From positions 124,001-188,000 of the forward strand of contig NZ_JADIJE010000001.1 in NCBI RefSeq assembly GCF_015278315.1: a stretch of DNA of 64,000 bases. The letters are read 5' to 3'. This stretch comes from Microbacterium ureisolvens (lineage in GTDB: Bacteria; Actinomycetota; Actinomycetes; Actinomycetales; Microbacteriaceae). Within the stretch, counting starts at the first letter, position 1. Each line of letters starts with the position of its first letter. Position numbers and translations under genes: made by a program. This document shows, piece by piece, positions 44,350 through 52,731 of the stretch. The notes beneath the pieces are model-generated. The model was not told where the DNA came from. It saw nothing but the letters and a program-made list of their open reading frames with translations, and did not search any database.

Positions 44350-44400
44350 TCAGGGCCCGCGTTTCGTCTCGCTCGTTCCTCGCTCGCTCAACGACCGGGG
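44350..44400. repeat. dispersed repeat, copy B
   Basis: Reads CGTTTCGTCTCGCTCGTTCC then TCGCTCGCTCAACGACCGGGG. This is the best-formed copy in the window. Repeats of this type recur in many Microbacteriaceae genomes as I recall them. Confidence 0.8.
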
Positions 44401-44434
44401 GCCGAGGGGCACCCGGCCTCCGATCCACGTCGCC

Positions 44435-45529
44435 TCAGAGGCTGCGCCACACCTCGGCGGGCGTCAGCGGTACCAGCGAGGGCCGCTCGACCGTCGTCGT
44501 CAGCGACTCGCGCACGCCGGACGCCGCCGAGGCCGCCAGGGCGGTCATGATCTCCAGCACGTGCAGGGCCACCGCCCCGCTCGCGCGCGCGTCGCCCGCG
44601 ACGAAGTCGATCAGGCCGATGCCTCGACCGGAGTCGGCGTAGCCCGCCGACGGCTCGAGCGTGCGCCACTGACCGCCCCGCGGGTGCAGCTGCACATCGC
44701 CCGCGAAGTTGTTGGGGTCGGGCACGAGCAGCGAGCCCTCGACGCCGTGCACCTCGATCGGCGCGGCGGTCGAGCGCACGCCGTCGAAGCTCATCGTGAC
44801 GGTCGACAGCGCGCCGGAGGCGTGGTGCAGGATGCCGGTGAGGTGGGTGTCGACCTCGACGCCGATCCGCTCCCCCGCGCGCGGCCCCGACCCGATCACG
44901 CGCTCGTCGCGCGAGCGCGATGCGGCACCCGATACCGCGGCGACCGGTCCGAGCAGCTGCACGAGGGACGTCACGTAGTACGGCCCCATGTCCAGGAGCG
45001 GCCCGCCGCCCTCGCGGTAGTAGAAGTCGGGTTGCGGATGCCACGACTCGTGGCCCGCCGAGATCCACATCGCCGACGCCGACACCGGCCGCCCGATGAG
45101 CCCGTCGTCGATCGCCGCCCGGGCGGTCTGCACGCCGGTGCCGAGCACCGTGTCGGGCGCGCCGCCGACGCGGACGCCCGCCGCGGCCGCGGCATCCGTC
45201 ACCCGCGCAGCGTCGGCGAAGGTCGCCGCCAGCGGCTTCTCGCCGTAGACGTCCTTGCCGTGCGCGATGGCGGAAAGGGCGACCTCGGCGTGCGCCGCCG
45301 GAATCGTGAGGTTGAGCACCGCGCGGATCTGCGGGTCGGCGACCAGCTCGCCGGTGGTGAGGGCGCGGCAGCCGGGCAGCTGCGCGGCAGTCTCCTCGGC
45401 GCGGGCGGTGTCGAGGTCGGCCACCGCCGCGACCCGCACGCTCGCTGCCCCGGCGAGGGTCTCGAGGTACTGGCGCGAGATGACGCCGAGCCCGACGATC
45501 CCGATGTCGATCACCGTGCCGCCCGTCAT
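44435..45529 (-). CDS. Gfo/Idh/MocA-family oxidoreductase
   Basis: 364 residues. NAD(P)-binding GIVGLGVISRQYLETL at the N-terminus, EKPLA (catalytic Lys region) at ~95, and the alpha/beta domain with GGGPLLDMGPYYVTSLVQLLGPV. It acts on a sugar or inositol-type substrate, not identifiable here. Last gene of a three-gene operon; the ATG at 45529 overlaps the ThuA-like stop (ATGA). Confidence 0.88.
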   Translation of the reverse strand: MTGGTVIDIGIVGLGVISRQYLETLAGAASVRVAAVADLDTARAEETAAQLPGCRALTTGELVADPQIRAVLNLTIPAAHAEVALSAIAHGKDVYGEKPLAATFADAARVTDAAAAAGVRVGGAPDTVLGTGVQTARAAIDDGLIGRPVSASAMWISAGHESWHPQPDFYYREGGGPLLDMGPYYVTSLVQLLGPVAAVSGAASRSRDERVIGSGPRAGERIGVEVDTHLTGILHHASGALSTVTMSFDGVRSTAAPIEVHGVEGSLLVPDPNNFAGDVQLHPRGGQWRTLEPSAGYADSGRGIGLIDFVAGDARASGAVALHVLEIMTALAASAASGVRESLTTTVERPSLVPLTPAEVWRSL

Positions 45530-46218
45530 CGTGCTGCCCACAGCAGCCCGCGTTCGATGATCGTGCGGACGTTGTCGTCCTGCAGCACGTCGAGGCTGTG
45601 CCCGGGCGTCGCGACGAACACGCGACCCTGACCCCAGTCGCGGGTCCACACCGCGGGTGAGACGATCGGCCGATGCCACGGGTGGTACGGCTGCACCGGG
45701 TGGGTCGTCGTGGCGAGCACGTCGATGAGGTCGTCGTGCAGCACCCAGTACTGCTCGGTCCGCAGAGGGAAGTCCTCGATGCCGGCGGTGATGTCGTGCG
45801 TGCGGCCGAGCTCGGTGATCTCGACCGTGTAGTCGAGGTAGTTGTCGCTCTGGTCGCCGTGCACCTCGTCGGGATGCTTCGACGGATGCGTCGCGAACTG
45901 CCCGCCCACCAGCTGGAGGTAGTCCGAGCTGGCGCGGAACGAGTCGGCGATGCCGCCGTGCCAGCCGGCGAGGCCCGTACCCGCGGCCACCGCCGCGCGC
46001 AGCCCCTTCACGGCCTCGTGCGACGCCTGCGACATCGTGACCGACTGCAGCACCAGGTCGGTGGCGGCCATCCGGTCGGCGTCGGCGTAGACCTCGGGGT
46101 CGTCCTCGACGGCGACGTCGAAGCCGCTCTCGCGGAGGAAGGGGATGAACAGGTCGGTCGCCTCGATCGGATGGTGGCCGTCCCATCCGCCACGGACGAC
46201 GAGGGCGGTGCGGGTCAT
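45526..46218 (-). CDS. ThuA-domain protein
   Basis: 230 residues, glutamine-amidotransferase-like ThuA fold: VVRGGWDGHHPIEATDLFIPFL, GTGLAGWHGGIADSFR, HPSKHPDEVHG and FVATPGHSLDVL. ThuA proteins take part in trehalose and related sugar use, usually next to Gfo/Idh oxidoreductases, as here. It overlaps both neighbours by 4 bp. Confidence 0.85.
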   Translation of the reverse strand: MTRTALVVRGGWDGHHPIEATDLFIPFLRESGFDVAVEDDPEVYADADRMAATDLVLQSVTMSQASHEAVKGLRAAVAAGTGLAGWHGGIADSFRASSDYLQLVGGQFATHPSKHPDEVHGDQSDNYLDYTVEITELGRTHDITAGIEDFPLRTEQYWVLHDDLIDVLATTTHPVQPYHPWHRPIVSPAVWTRDWGQGRVFVATPGHSLDVLQDDNVRTIIERGLLWAAR

Positions 46219-47417
46219 GCGGGGGTCCCTTCGATGGGCGCGGCGGCGGGCGCCACCGGCGTGAGGATGCTGTCGTGGGCGGCGCTCTGCTCGACGGCGG
46301 CGAGCACGCGCTGCACCTGGGTGGCGTCGGCGAAGCTCGGCGACACCGCGACCTCCCCGGCCACCGCACGCACGAAGTCGACGGCCTGGTGGGTGAAGAG
46401 GTGCTCGTAGCCGAGTCCGTGGCCGGCGGGCCACCACGCTCCGGCATACGGATGCCGCGCCTCGGTGACCTGCACGCGCCGGAAGCCCTGTGCGGCGTCG
46501 TCGGCGGCGGCGTACACCTCGAGCTCGTTCATGCGCTCGAAGTCGAACGCGATCGAGCCGCGGTCGCCGTTGATCTCGATGCGGTTGGCGTTGCGACGCC
46601 CCGTCGCCATGCGGGTCGCCTCGAACACGCCCAGAGCTCCGCCGTCGAAGCGGGCCGTGAACGCGGCGGCGTCGTCGACGGTGACCGGCAGGCGGTCGGA
46701 CGTGTCGGCGGCGACACCGCCCAGGCCCTCCACGGCCGATCGGCGCGGACGCGACGTGACGAACGTGCGGACGGTCGCCGACACCGCCGTGACGTCCTGA
46801 CCCGCCAGCCACTGCGCGGCGTCGATGCTGTGCGCGCCGATGTCGCCGAGGGCGCCGGAGCCCGCGCGGTCGCGGTCGAGCCGCCAGGTGTGCGGGGAGT
46901 CGGGGTCGCTCAGCCAGTCCTGCAGGTACTGCGCACGCACGTGGCGGATCTCGCCGATGCGGCCCTCGGCGATGAGCTCGCGGGCGAGGGCGAGCGCCGG
47001 CGTGCGGCGGTAGCTGAATCCGCACATCGCGATCCCGGTGGCGCGGGCCGCGGCATCCGTCATCTCCTGCGCCTCGGCCACCGAGTTCGCGAGCGGCTTC
47101 TCGCACAGCACGTGCTTGCCCGCCGCCAGCGCCGCGATCGCGATCTCGGCGTGCGTGTCGCCCGGCGTGCAGATGTCGACGACGTCGATGTCGTCGCGGT
47201 CGACGGCGTCGCGCCAGTCGATGGAGTGCTCCGGCCAGTCCCACCGGGCGGCCGCTTCGGCAGTGGCGTCGGGCCGGCGGCCGACCAGCAGCACGGGCTC
47301 TGGCGTCCGCGGCAGGTCGAAGAAGCGGGGAGCCGTGCGCCACGCCTGCGTGTGCATGCGGCCCATGAAGCCGGTGCCGATCAGCGCGATCCGCAGCGGC
47401 GATGTCGTCGTCGTCAT
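46215..47417 (-). CDS. Gfo/Idh/MocA-family oxidoreductase
   Basis: 400 residues. IALIGTGFMGRMHTQAW (Rossmann), VDICTPGDTHAEIAIAAL, CEKPLANSVAEA and SGALGDIGAHSIDAAQWL are all family signatures; FMGRMH fits the myo-inositol/scyllo-inositol-type branch loosely. First gene of the Gfo/Idh-ThuA-Gfo/Idh operon, with AAAGGG upstream of ATG 47417. It is divergent from a lacI gene, 77 bp away. Confidence 0.9.
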   Translation of the reverse strand: MTTTTSPLRIALIGTGFMGRMHTQAWRTAPRFFDLPRTPEPVLLVGRRPDATAEAAARWDWPEHSIDWRDAVDRDDIDVVDICTPGDTHAEIAIAALAAGKHVLCEKPLANSVAEAQEMTDAAARATGIAMCGFSYRRTPALALARELIAEGRIGEIRHVRAQYLQDWLSDPDSPHTWRLDRDRAGSGALGDIGAHSIDAAQWLAGQDVTAVSATVRTFVTSRPRRSAVEGLGGVAADTSDRLPVTVDDAAAFTARFDGGALGVFEATRMATGRRNANRIEINGDRGSIAFDFERMNELEVYAAADDAAQGFRRVQVTEARHPYAGAWWPAGHGLGYEHLFTHQAVDFVRAVAGEVAVSPSFADATQVQRVLAAVEQSAAHDSILTPVAPAAAPIEGTPA

Positions 47418-47476
47418 CGGGGTGTGCCCTTTCCAGCCACCGACGATGCCATCGCCGGTCGCGCCCGTCGAGGATC

Positions 47477-47484
47477 TTGCGCAA
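47477..47484. promoter_or_regulatory. centre-CG palindrome between oxidoreductase operon and lacI
   Basis: TTGCGCAA is an 8-bp palindrome 10 bp upstream of the GTG of the divergent lacI gene, in a 77-bp shared promoter region. It is a typical but short LacI-family core. Confidence 0.4.
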
Positions 47485-47494
47485 AACTGGTCGC

Positions 47495-48493
47495 GTGCCC
47501 GATCGCGTGACCCTCGCCGCCGTCGCCGCGGCGGCGGGCGTGAGCGTCGGCACCGTCTCGCGAGCTCTCTCGGGCCGTGGCGACCTCGCCCCCGCCACGC
47601 GGCGTCGCGTGCTCGCGGCCGCCCGGTCGCTCGGGTACGCCAAAGATCCGGCCGGCGGCGGTCGCCCGCCGGGGTCCGCCCGCCTGGTCGACCTCGTGCT
47701 CGGCTGGTATCACAACGCGTACTCCGACGAGGTGACCGCCGGCGCCCGCAGCGCCGCCGCAGCGGCCGGCTACGACCTCGTGCTCACCGAGGAGCGCGAC
47801 ATCCCCGACGACGACTGGCCGATGCGCATCCGCCGGCGCGGATCGGCGGGCGTCGTGCTGGGACTCATCTCACCGACCGCCTCTCAGCTGGGCGCCCTGA
47901 CGGATGCCGGGATCCCCGTGGTCCTGATGGACCCGCAGGCCGAGTCGTCCCGTGGCCTGACGAGCGTCCGCACCACCGACCGTGAGGGCGGCGCGGCGGC
48001 GGCTCGCCACCTGGCCGAGCGTGGGGCGACGCGGTTCGCCCTCGTGCTGGGCTCGCCCCCGTACCGATACGGGCGGGCGCGCAACGCCGGATTCCGTGAC
48101 GGCCTGCGGCTCGTCCGCCCCGGTGCCGACCTCGTCGCGGTGCAGGCGGACTGGGGCGCGGCGGCCGCACGGGAGGCCGCGACCCCGGTGCTGCGCGGCC
48201 TGAAGCCCGGTGAGCGCCTCGGCGTGTTCGCGTGCTCCGACGAGATGGCCGCGGGGGTCTACGCCGCCGCGGCGGCGACCGGCAGACGCATCCCCGACGA
48301 GGTGCTCGTCGTCGGCTTCGACGACCTCCGCGGCGCGCGCTGGCTCACTCCCCCGATGACCACGCTGCACCAGCCGATCCGCGAGATGGCGGCGGCCGCC
48401 GTCACCGCCCTCACCGACGCCGCCGCCGGCGCGGAGCTGCCGTCGTCGCCGATCGTCCTGCCCACCCGGCTCATCGAGCGCGGCTCCACCTGA
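47495..48493 (+). CDS. LacI-family transcriptional regulator of the ThuA operon
   Basis: 332 residues. HTH: VTLAAVAAAAGVSVGTVSRAL, then SGRGDLAPATRRRVLAAA. The effector domain shows VLGWYHNAYSDEVTAGARSA, RRRGSAGVVLGLI and VVGFDDLRGARWLTPPMTTL. GTG 47495 was chosen as the first codon in frame that directly precedes the HTH. Divergent orientation and the palindrome make the oxidoreductase-ThuA operon the probable target. Confidence 0.88.
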   Translation: MPDRVTLAAVAAAAGVSVGTVSRALSGRGDLAPATRRRVLAAARSLGYAKDPAGGGRPPGSARLVDLVLGWYHNAYSDEVTAGARSAAAAAGYDLVLTEERDIPDDDWPMRIRRRGSAGVVLGLISPTASQLGALTDAGIPVVLMDPQAESSRGLTSVRTTDREGGAAAARHLAERGATRFALVLGSPPYRYGRARNAGFRDGLRLVRPGADLVAVQADWGAAAAREAATPVLRGLKPGERLGVFACSDEMAAGVYAAAAATGRRIPDEVLVVGFDDLRGARWLTPPMTTLHQPIREMAAAAVTALTDAAAGAELPSSPIVLPTRLIERGST

Positions 48494-48533
48494 TCCGCGG
48501 GCCGCACGCGGATCCGGTCAAGTGGACGGGCGA

Positions 48534-48583
48534 CGGATGCCGGGCCCCCGGGCGTCCGGACGGTCCGGTGGGCGCGGCATCCG
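48534..48583. repeat. stem-loop made of two inverted ACGGATGCCG-type motifs
   Basis: CGGATGCCG (48534-48542) and CGGCATCCG (48575-48583) are perfect 9-bp arms around a GC-rich 32-nt loop. It lies between lacI (ends 48493) and the aminotransferase (starts 48660), and may terminate the former. Confidence 0.6.
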
Positions 48584-48659
48584 AACCGGACGGAACGTCC
48601 CCTCCGCGCGCATGGGGCACGCGAGTAGCGTGGGGAGGACGCACGACGGAAGGCTCCTC

Positions 48660-50075
48660 ATGTCCACCACCGCCCAATCCGTGACCCGACGCCCGACCCG
48701 CAGCGACGCCGACCTGCAGCAGATGGCCACAGACCACCTGTGGATGCACTTCGCCCGCCAGTCCGTCATGACCGAGGGGCCCGGCGTGCCGATCATCGTC
48801 AAGGGCGAGGGCCACCACATCTGGGACTCGCAGGGCAAGCAGTACATCGACGGGCTGGCAGGGCTCTTCGTGGTCGCCGCCGGCCACGGGCGCCGGCGAC
48901 TCGCCGAGGTCGCCGCGAAGCAGGCCGAGCAGCTGGCCTTCTTCCCGATCTGGTCGTATGCGCACCCGGCGGCCATCGAGCTGGCCGACCGGCTCGCCGA
49001 CTACGCCCCCGGCGACCTCAACAAGGTCTTCTTCTCGACCGGCGGCGGCGAGGCCGTCGAGACCGCGTTCAAGCTGGCGAAGTACTACTGGAAGATCCAG
49101 GGCAAGCCCACCAAGCACAAGGTGATTTCGCGCTCGGTCGCCTACCACGGCACGCCGCAGGGCGCGCTCGCGATCACCGGCATCCCCGCGATGAAGTCGA
49201 TGTTCGAGCCGGTGACGCCGGGCGGCTTCCGGGTGCCGAACACGAACTTCTACCGCGCAGCCGATATGCGGGCACCCGCCGACGACCTGGAGGCGTTCGG
49301 CGTGTGGGCGGCCGATCGCATCGAGGAGATGATCCTCTTCGAAGGACCGGACACCGTCGCCGCCGTGTTCCTCGAGCCGGTGCAGAACTCGGGCGGCTGC
49401 TTCCCGCCGCCGCCCGGATACTTCCAGCGCGTCCGGCAGATCTGCGACAAGTACGACGTGCTGCTCGTGTCGGACGAGGTCATCTGCGCCTTCGGCCGCA
49501 TCGGCCACATGTTCGCCTGCGACGCCTACGGCTATGTCCCCGACATGATCACGTGCGCCAAGGCGATGACCAGCGGCTACTCCCCGATCGGCGCCACGAT
49601 CGTCAGCGACAAGATCTACGAGCCCTTCGCCCACGGTGACCGCGCGTTCTACCACGGCTACACCTTCGGCGGGCACCCGGTGTCGGCGGCCGTCGCCCTG
49701 GAGAACCTCGACATCTTCGAGGAGGAGGGCCTCAACGAGCGGGTGCGCGAGTACTCGCCGGTGTTCCGCTCCACCCTCGAGAAGCTCACCGACCTCCCCA
49801 TCGTCGGCGATGTGCGCGGCGACGGGTACTTCTTCGGCATCGAACTCGTGAAGGACAAGGCCACCAAGCAGACCTTCGACGACGACGAGTCCGAGCGGCT
49901 GCTGCGCGGCTTCCTCTCGAAGGCCCTGTTCGACGCCGGCCTGTACTGCCGCGCCGACGACCGCGGAGACCCGGTGATCCAGCTGGCTCCGCCGCTCACC
50001 ATCGGCCCGAAGGAGTTCGACGAGATCGAGCAGATCCTGCGCAGCGTGCTCACGGAGGCGTGGACCCGACTCTGA
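48660..50075 (+). CDS. class III (omega) aminotransferase
   Basis: 471 residues, PLP fold type I. The PLP Lys is Lys301 in ITCAKAMTSGYSP; Asp272 in LLVSDEVICAFGR pairs with the pyridine nitrogen; FFSTGGGEAVETAFKLAKYY is the phosphate cup. It resembles beta-alanine/putrescine-pyruvate type omega-transaminases; the amine donor cannot be fixed. The ribosome site is GGAAGG before ATG 48660. Confidence 0.9.
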   Translation: MSTTAQSVTRRPTRSDADLQQMATDHLWMHFARQSVMTEGPGVPIIVKGEGHHIWDSQGKQYIDGLAGLFVVAAGHGRRRLAEVAAKQAEQLAFFPIWSYAHPAAIELADRLADYAPGDLNKVFFSTGGGEAVETAFKLAKYYWKIQGKPTKHKVISRSVAYHGTPQGALAITGIPAMKSMFEPVTPGGFRVPNTNFYRAADMRAPADDLEAFGVWAADRIEEMILFEGPDTVAAVFLEPVQNSGGCFPPPPGYFQRVRQICDKYDVLLVSDEVICAFGRIGHMFACDAYGYVPDMITCAKAMTSGYSPIGATIVSDKIYEPFAHGDRAFYHGYTFGGHPVSAAVALENLDIFEEEGLNERVREYSPVFRSTLEKLTDLPIVGDVRGDGYFFGIELVKDKATKQTFDDDESERLLRGFLSKALFDAGLYCRADDRGDPVIQLAPPLTIGPKEFDEIEQILRSVLTEAWTRL

Positions 50076-50112
50076 GGTCCGAACCGGACGCCTGTGGGGT
50101 TATGGTTGCCCC

Positions 50113-50559
50113 GTGGGCACGATCTACTACGGCGGCAGCGCCATGCCGATCCATATCGAGGATCGCGCGCTGGCGCACCTGAAGGTGGTCATCGCGACCA
50201 AGCTGCGGCGCGACGAGAGCTTCACCGTGTCGTGGACGCATCCGGACGATCAGCCGCGGGGCCGCAGCACGATCTGGCTGCACCCGTCGATCCCGCTGCG
50301 GTTCGTGTTCGACGACCCCGAGCCGACCGAGATCAGCCGGGAGTGGATCGAGGACCTCGCCAACTCGGCGAGCTCGACCGGCGGCATCCTGCTGGTGGCC
50401 GAGCACTTCGACACGGGGCCGATCCCGGTCCCCGCGGGCGCCGAGGCCGCGCTCGAGGGCCTGGACGTGTCGCTCGGCAAAGTGGATGTCGACACGCTCG
50501 ACGTCGACCGCCTCACCGTGGGCGGCGAGGACGTCACGGCGAAGGACATCACGCCGTAG
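50113..50559 (+). CDS. DUF7882-like small protein (Microbacteriaceae type)
   Basis: 148 residues. The first ~100 align with the convergent neighbour 50549-50878: the common pattern is a start GxIxYxxxA, DRALAHL, KLRR and a STIWLHPSIPLRF strand. Proteins like this are sometimes auto-annotated as ATP-dependent DNA ligase, but I see no ligase KxDG motif. The C-terminal ~45 residues are acidic. GTG 50113 follows TATGGT plus 6 nt (leaderless). Its 3' end overlaps the neighbour by 11 bp. Confidence 0.75.
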   Translation: MGTIYYGGSAMPIHIEDRALAHLKVVIATKLRRDESFTVSWTHPDDQPRGRSTIWLHPSIPLRFVFDDPEPTEISREWIEDLANSASSTGGILLVAEHFDTGPIPVPAGAEAALEGLDVSLGKVDVDTLDVDRLTVGGEDVTAKDITP

Positions 50560-50878
50560 CGGATTCCTCCACCTCGGGGTCGGCCTCTTCGGGCTCCGGG
50601 AGGACGGCGAGGCCGTTCGGGCCGCTCGCGGCGCGCATCAGCTCCTCGACCCAGCTCCGGTTGATGCGTGGCTGTCGACTGCCGAAGAAGTGGAACTGCA
50701 GCGGCACCGCGGGATGGATCCAGAAGCTGCGCCGCCCGCTGCCGTCGCCGATCTCGACGTCGAACATGAACGGCTCGGAGCGCCGCAGCTTGTTCATCAT
50801 CACGATGCGTAGATGCGCCAGAGCGCGGTCGTCGATGTCGACCGCATTGGCGTGCGTGTCGTAAATGAACCTGCCCAT
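50549..50878 (-). CDS. DUF7882-like small protein, paralogue
   Basis: 109 residues: GRFIYDTHANAVDIDDRALA, HLRIVMMNKLRRSEPFMFD, RRSFWIHPAVPLQFHFFG, RINRSWVEELMRAA. It matches 50113-50559 domain for domain, so the two arose by duplication and now face each other. The C-terminus is acidic. ATG 50878 follows TATGCT plus 6 nt. Function unknown. Confidence 0.8.
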   Translation of the reverse strand: MGRFIYDTHANAVDIDDRALAHLRIVMMNKLRRSEPFMFDVEIGDGSGRRSFWIHPAVPLQFHFFGSRQPRINRSWVEELMRAASGPNGLAVLPEPEEADPEVEESATA

Positions 50879-50898
50879 GGCAGGAGCATAACGCCGGC

Positions 50899-51474
50899 TC
50901 AGCGGGGCGCGAATGCCGCGGCGAACAGGGCCCGCGCCCGCCGTGCGACGGCAGGACGCTGCGCCGGCTCCGCACGTGCCAGCTCGGTCGCGAGCATACC
51001 CGTCGCGAGGGTCACGTCTTCGGTCTCGATGTGCGCACCGACACGGCCGGCCGCGCGATCGCGGGCGACGAGCCGGTCTACGAGGTCGTAGAAGCGCACA
51101 CCCATCGCGGCGACGCGGGCGTCGGTGAGATCGGCCGTGATGAGCTCGATGAACGCGGTCGAGACGACCGCCTGATCGACGACGCGGTCGAGCAAATCGT
51201 CGATGGTGCGCTCACCGTCGGCGGTGTACTCCTCGAGGTCGCGCACGTTGTCTTCGAAGACGGCGACGGCGAGGGCGGTGCGGTCGGGGAAATGGCGATA
51301 CAGGCTGCCTTGGCCGACGCCGGCGCGCTTGGCGACGGCACTGAACGGCGCACCGAGGCCGCCCTCGGCGTACACCTCTCGAGCCGCCGCGATCAATGCG
51401 CGGCGGTTGTCGGCGGCGGCGGCGGGGCCTCGGTTCTGGCGGGGGTTCGCACGGGGGGATGCGGTGCTGGGCAC
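50899..51474 (-). CDS. TetR-family transcriptional regulator
   Basis: 191 residues. HTH: NRRALIAAAREVYAEGGLGA, PFSAVAKRAGVGQGSLYRHF, PDRTALAVAVFEDN. The Arg/Ala-rich C-terminal domain is typical of this size. GTG 51474 follows TATGCT plus 6 nt. An 8-bp-arm palindrome 15 bp upstream (51489-51508) overlaps the promoter region shared with the divergent SDR gene. Confidence 0.9.
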   Translation of the reverse strand: MPSTASPRANPRQNRGPAAAADNRRALIAAAREVYAEGGLGAPFSAVAKRAGVGQGSLYRHFPDRTALAVAVFEDNVRDLEEYTADGERTIDDLLDRVVDQAVVSTAFIELITADLTDARVAAMGVRFYDLVDRLVARDRAAGRVGAHIETEDVTLATGMLATELARAEPAQRPAVARRARALFAAAFAPR

Positions 51475-51488
51475 GGGTGTAGCATAGT

Positions 51489-51508
51489 ACCGGACATAGT
51501 TGTCCGGT
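51489..51508. promoter_or_regulatory. TetR operator between tetR and SDR genes
   Basis: ACCGGACATAGTTGTCCGGT is a perfect palindrome with 8-bp arms and a 4-nt spacer. It lies immediately upstream of the tetR -10 box (TATGCT) and 87 bp upstream of the SDR start. Strong candidate site of the adjacent TetR. Confidence 0.7.
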
Positions 51509-51594
51509 CGGAGCTGCCCGAAGCACCCCCATTCCCGGACCCGTTGCCCATGCCATCAGGCGAGCACAGTCGTGCTGCACGAGAAAGGGAAACC

Positions 51595-52623
51595 ATGAGC
51601 ACTGACACCGCTCCTCTCACCGGAGCATCCACCATCCAGACCTGGCTCGACGACCCGGCCGGGGGCGCCGTGCTGCGCGGTCTGCTCGCCCAGGGCGGGC
51701 AGAGCGCCGAGGCACTCGCACCGATCGCCGGTCTGCCGATCAGCAATCTCGTCGCCATGAGCGGCGGTGCGTTCCCGCAGGCGGCACTCGACGCGCTGAT
51801 CGCTGAGGTGAACCCCGACGCGGTGCCCGCCGACACGGCCGACGACGCCACGCCGAAGTCGGAGTGGGCGGAGAAGATCACCGCCGGGCGCTTCACGGGA
51901 CAGACGATCATCGTCACCGGCGCCGGCTCCGGCATCGGCCGCGCCACCGCGTCGCGCGTCGCGCGCGAGGGCGGCCGCGTCATCGCGGTGGACGTCAGCC
52001 AGGACCGCCTCGACGAGTTCGTCGCGGCGCACGACGGTGCCGACGTGGTGGCCCTGACCGCCGACATCACTGATGACGACGGCGTGGCTCGCATCATCGA
52101 GGCGGCCGGTGAGCAGATCGACGGCCTGGCCAACATCGCCGGCATCATGGACGACATGACGCCGGTCGGCGATGTCACCGACGCCGTGTGGAACCGCGTC
52201 TTCAGCGTGAACGTCACCGGCACGATGAAGCTCATGCGCGCGGTCATCCCCGCGATGCTCGCCCGGGGCAGCGGCTCGATCGTCAACACCTCGTCCGAGG
52301 CGTCCCTCCGGGGCTCGGCGGCCGGCGCCGCCTACACGGCGTCGAAGCACGCGGTCGTGGGCCTCACGAAGTCCAGCGCGTTCATGTACGGCCCGAGCGG
52401 CATCCGCGTGAACGCGGTGGCGCCCGGCGCGGTGATCACCAACATCGAGGCGAAGTTCAACTCGCCGCTGGGTGCCGACCGCGTGCGCACCGCCATGTCG
52501 GTGATGGCGCCGCCGGTGACGGCCGATCGCCTGGCCGCGTCGATCACGTTCCTGCTCAGCGACGACGGTGTCAACATCAACGGCCAGAACCTCGCGAGCG
52601 ACGGCGGCTGGTCCGCCGCCTGA
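51595..52623 (+). CDS. short-chain dehydrogenase with an extra N-terminal domain
   Basis: 342 residues. The classical SDR core begins near 100: TGAGSGIG at 108-115, NIAGIM, NTSSEAS with the catalytic Ser, and YTASK with Tyr247/Lys251. The first ~95 residues are an unusual helical domain (IQTWLDDPAGGAVLRGLL, LPISNLVAMSGGAFPQAALD) that recalls the helical C-terminal extension of some GH3 enzymes. NAD(P) oxidoreductase, substrate unknown. AAAGGGAAA precedes ATG 51595. Regulated, most likely, by the divergent TetR. Confidence 0.85.
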   Translation: MSTDTAPLTGASTIQTWLDDPAGGAVLRGLLAQGGQSAEALAPIAGLPISNLVAMSGGAFPQAALDALIAEVNPDAVPADTADDATPKSEWAEKITAGRFTGQTIIVTGAGSGIGRATASRVAREGGRVIAVDVSQDRLDEFVAAHDGADVVALTADITDDDGVARIIEAAGEQIDGLANIAGIMDDMTPVGDVTDAVWNRVFSVNVTGTMKLMRAVIPAMLARGSGSIVNTSSEASLRGSAAGAAYTASKHAVVGLTKSSAFMYGPSGIRVNAVAPGAVITNIEAKFNSPLGADRVRTAMSVMAPPVTADRLAASITFLLSDDGVNINGQNLASDGGWSAA

Positions 52624-52640
52624 GCGCGCTCATCCCGTGC

Positions 52641-52679
52641 CGCGTCGCCCCGGTGGACCAGCCCCGCCGGGGCGACGCG
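52641..52679. terminator. bidirectional terminator hairpin
   Basis: A 13-bp perfect stem (52641-52653 with 52667-52679) and 13-nt loop, between the SDR gene (ends 52623) and the convergent permease gene (ends 52732). Confidence 0.7.
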
Positions 52680-52731
52680 CATTCACCCGGGCTGAGGACG
52701 CGCCGGCGGACCCTCCGCTGATCCGCACGGG

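Noticed and set aside
50113..50559. ATP-dependent DNA ligase
   Set aside because: Related proteins are often auto-annotated this way, but the ligase KxDG nucleotidyl motif is absent.
51031..51594. Upstream extension of the SDR frame through tetR
   Set aside because: It is antisense to the TetR gene; the ribosome site and core domain support the start at 51595.
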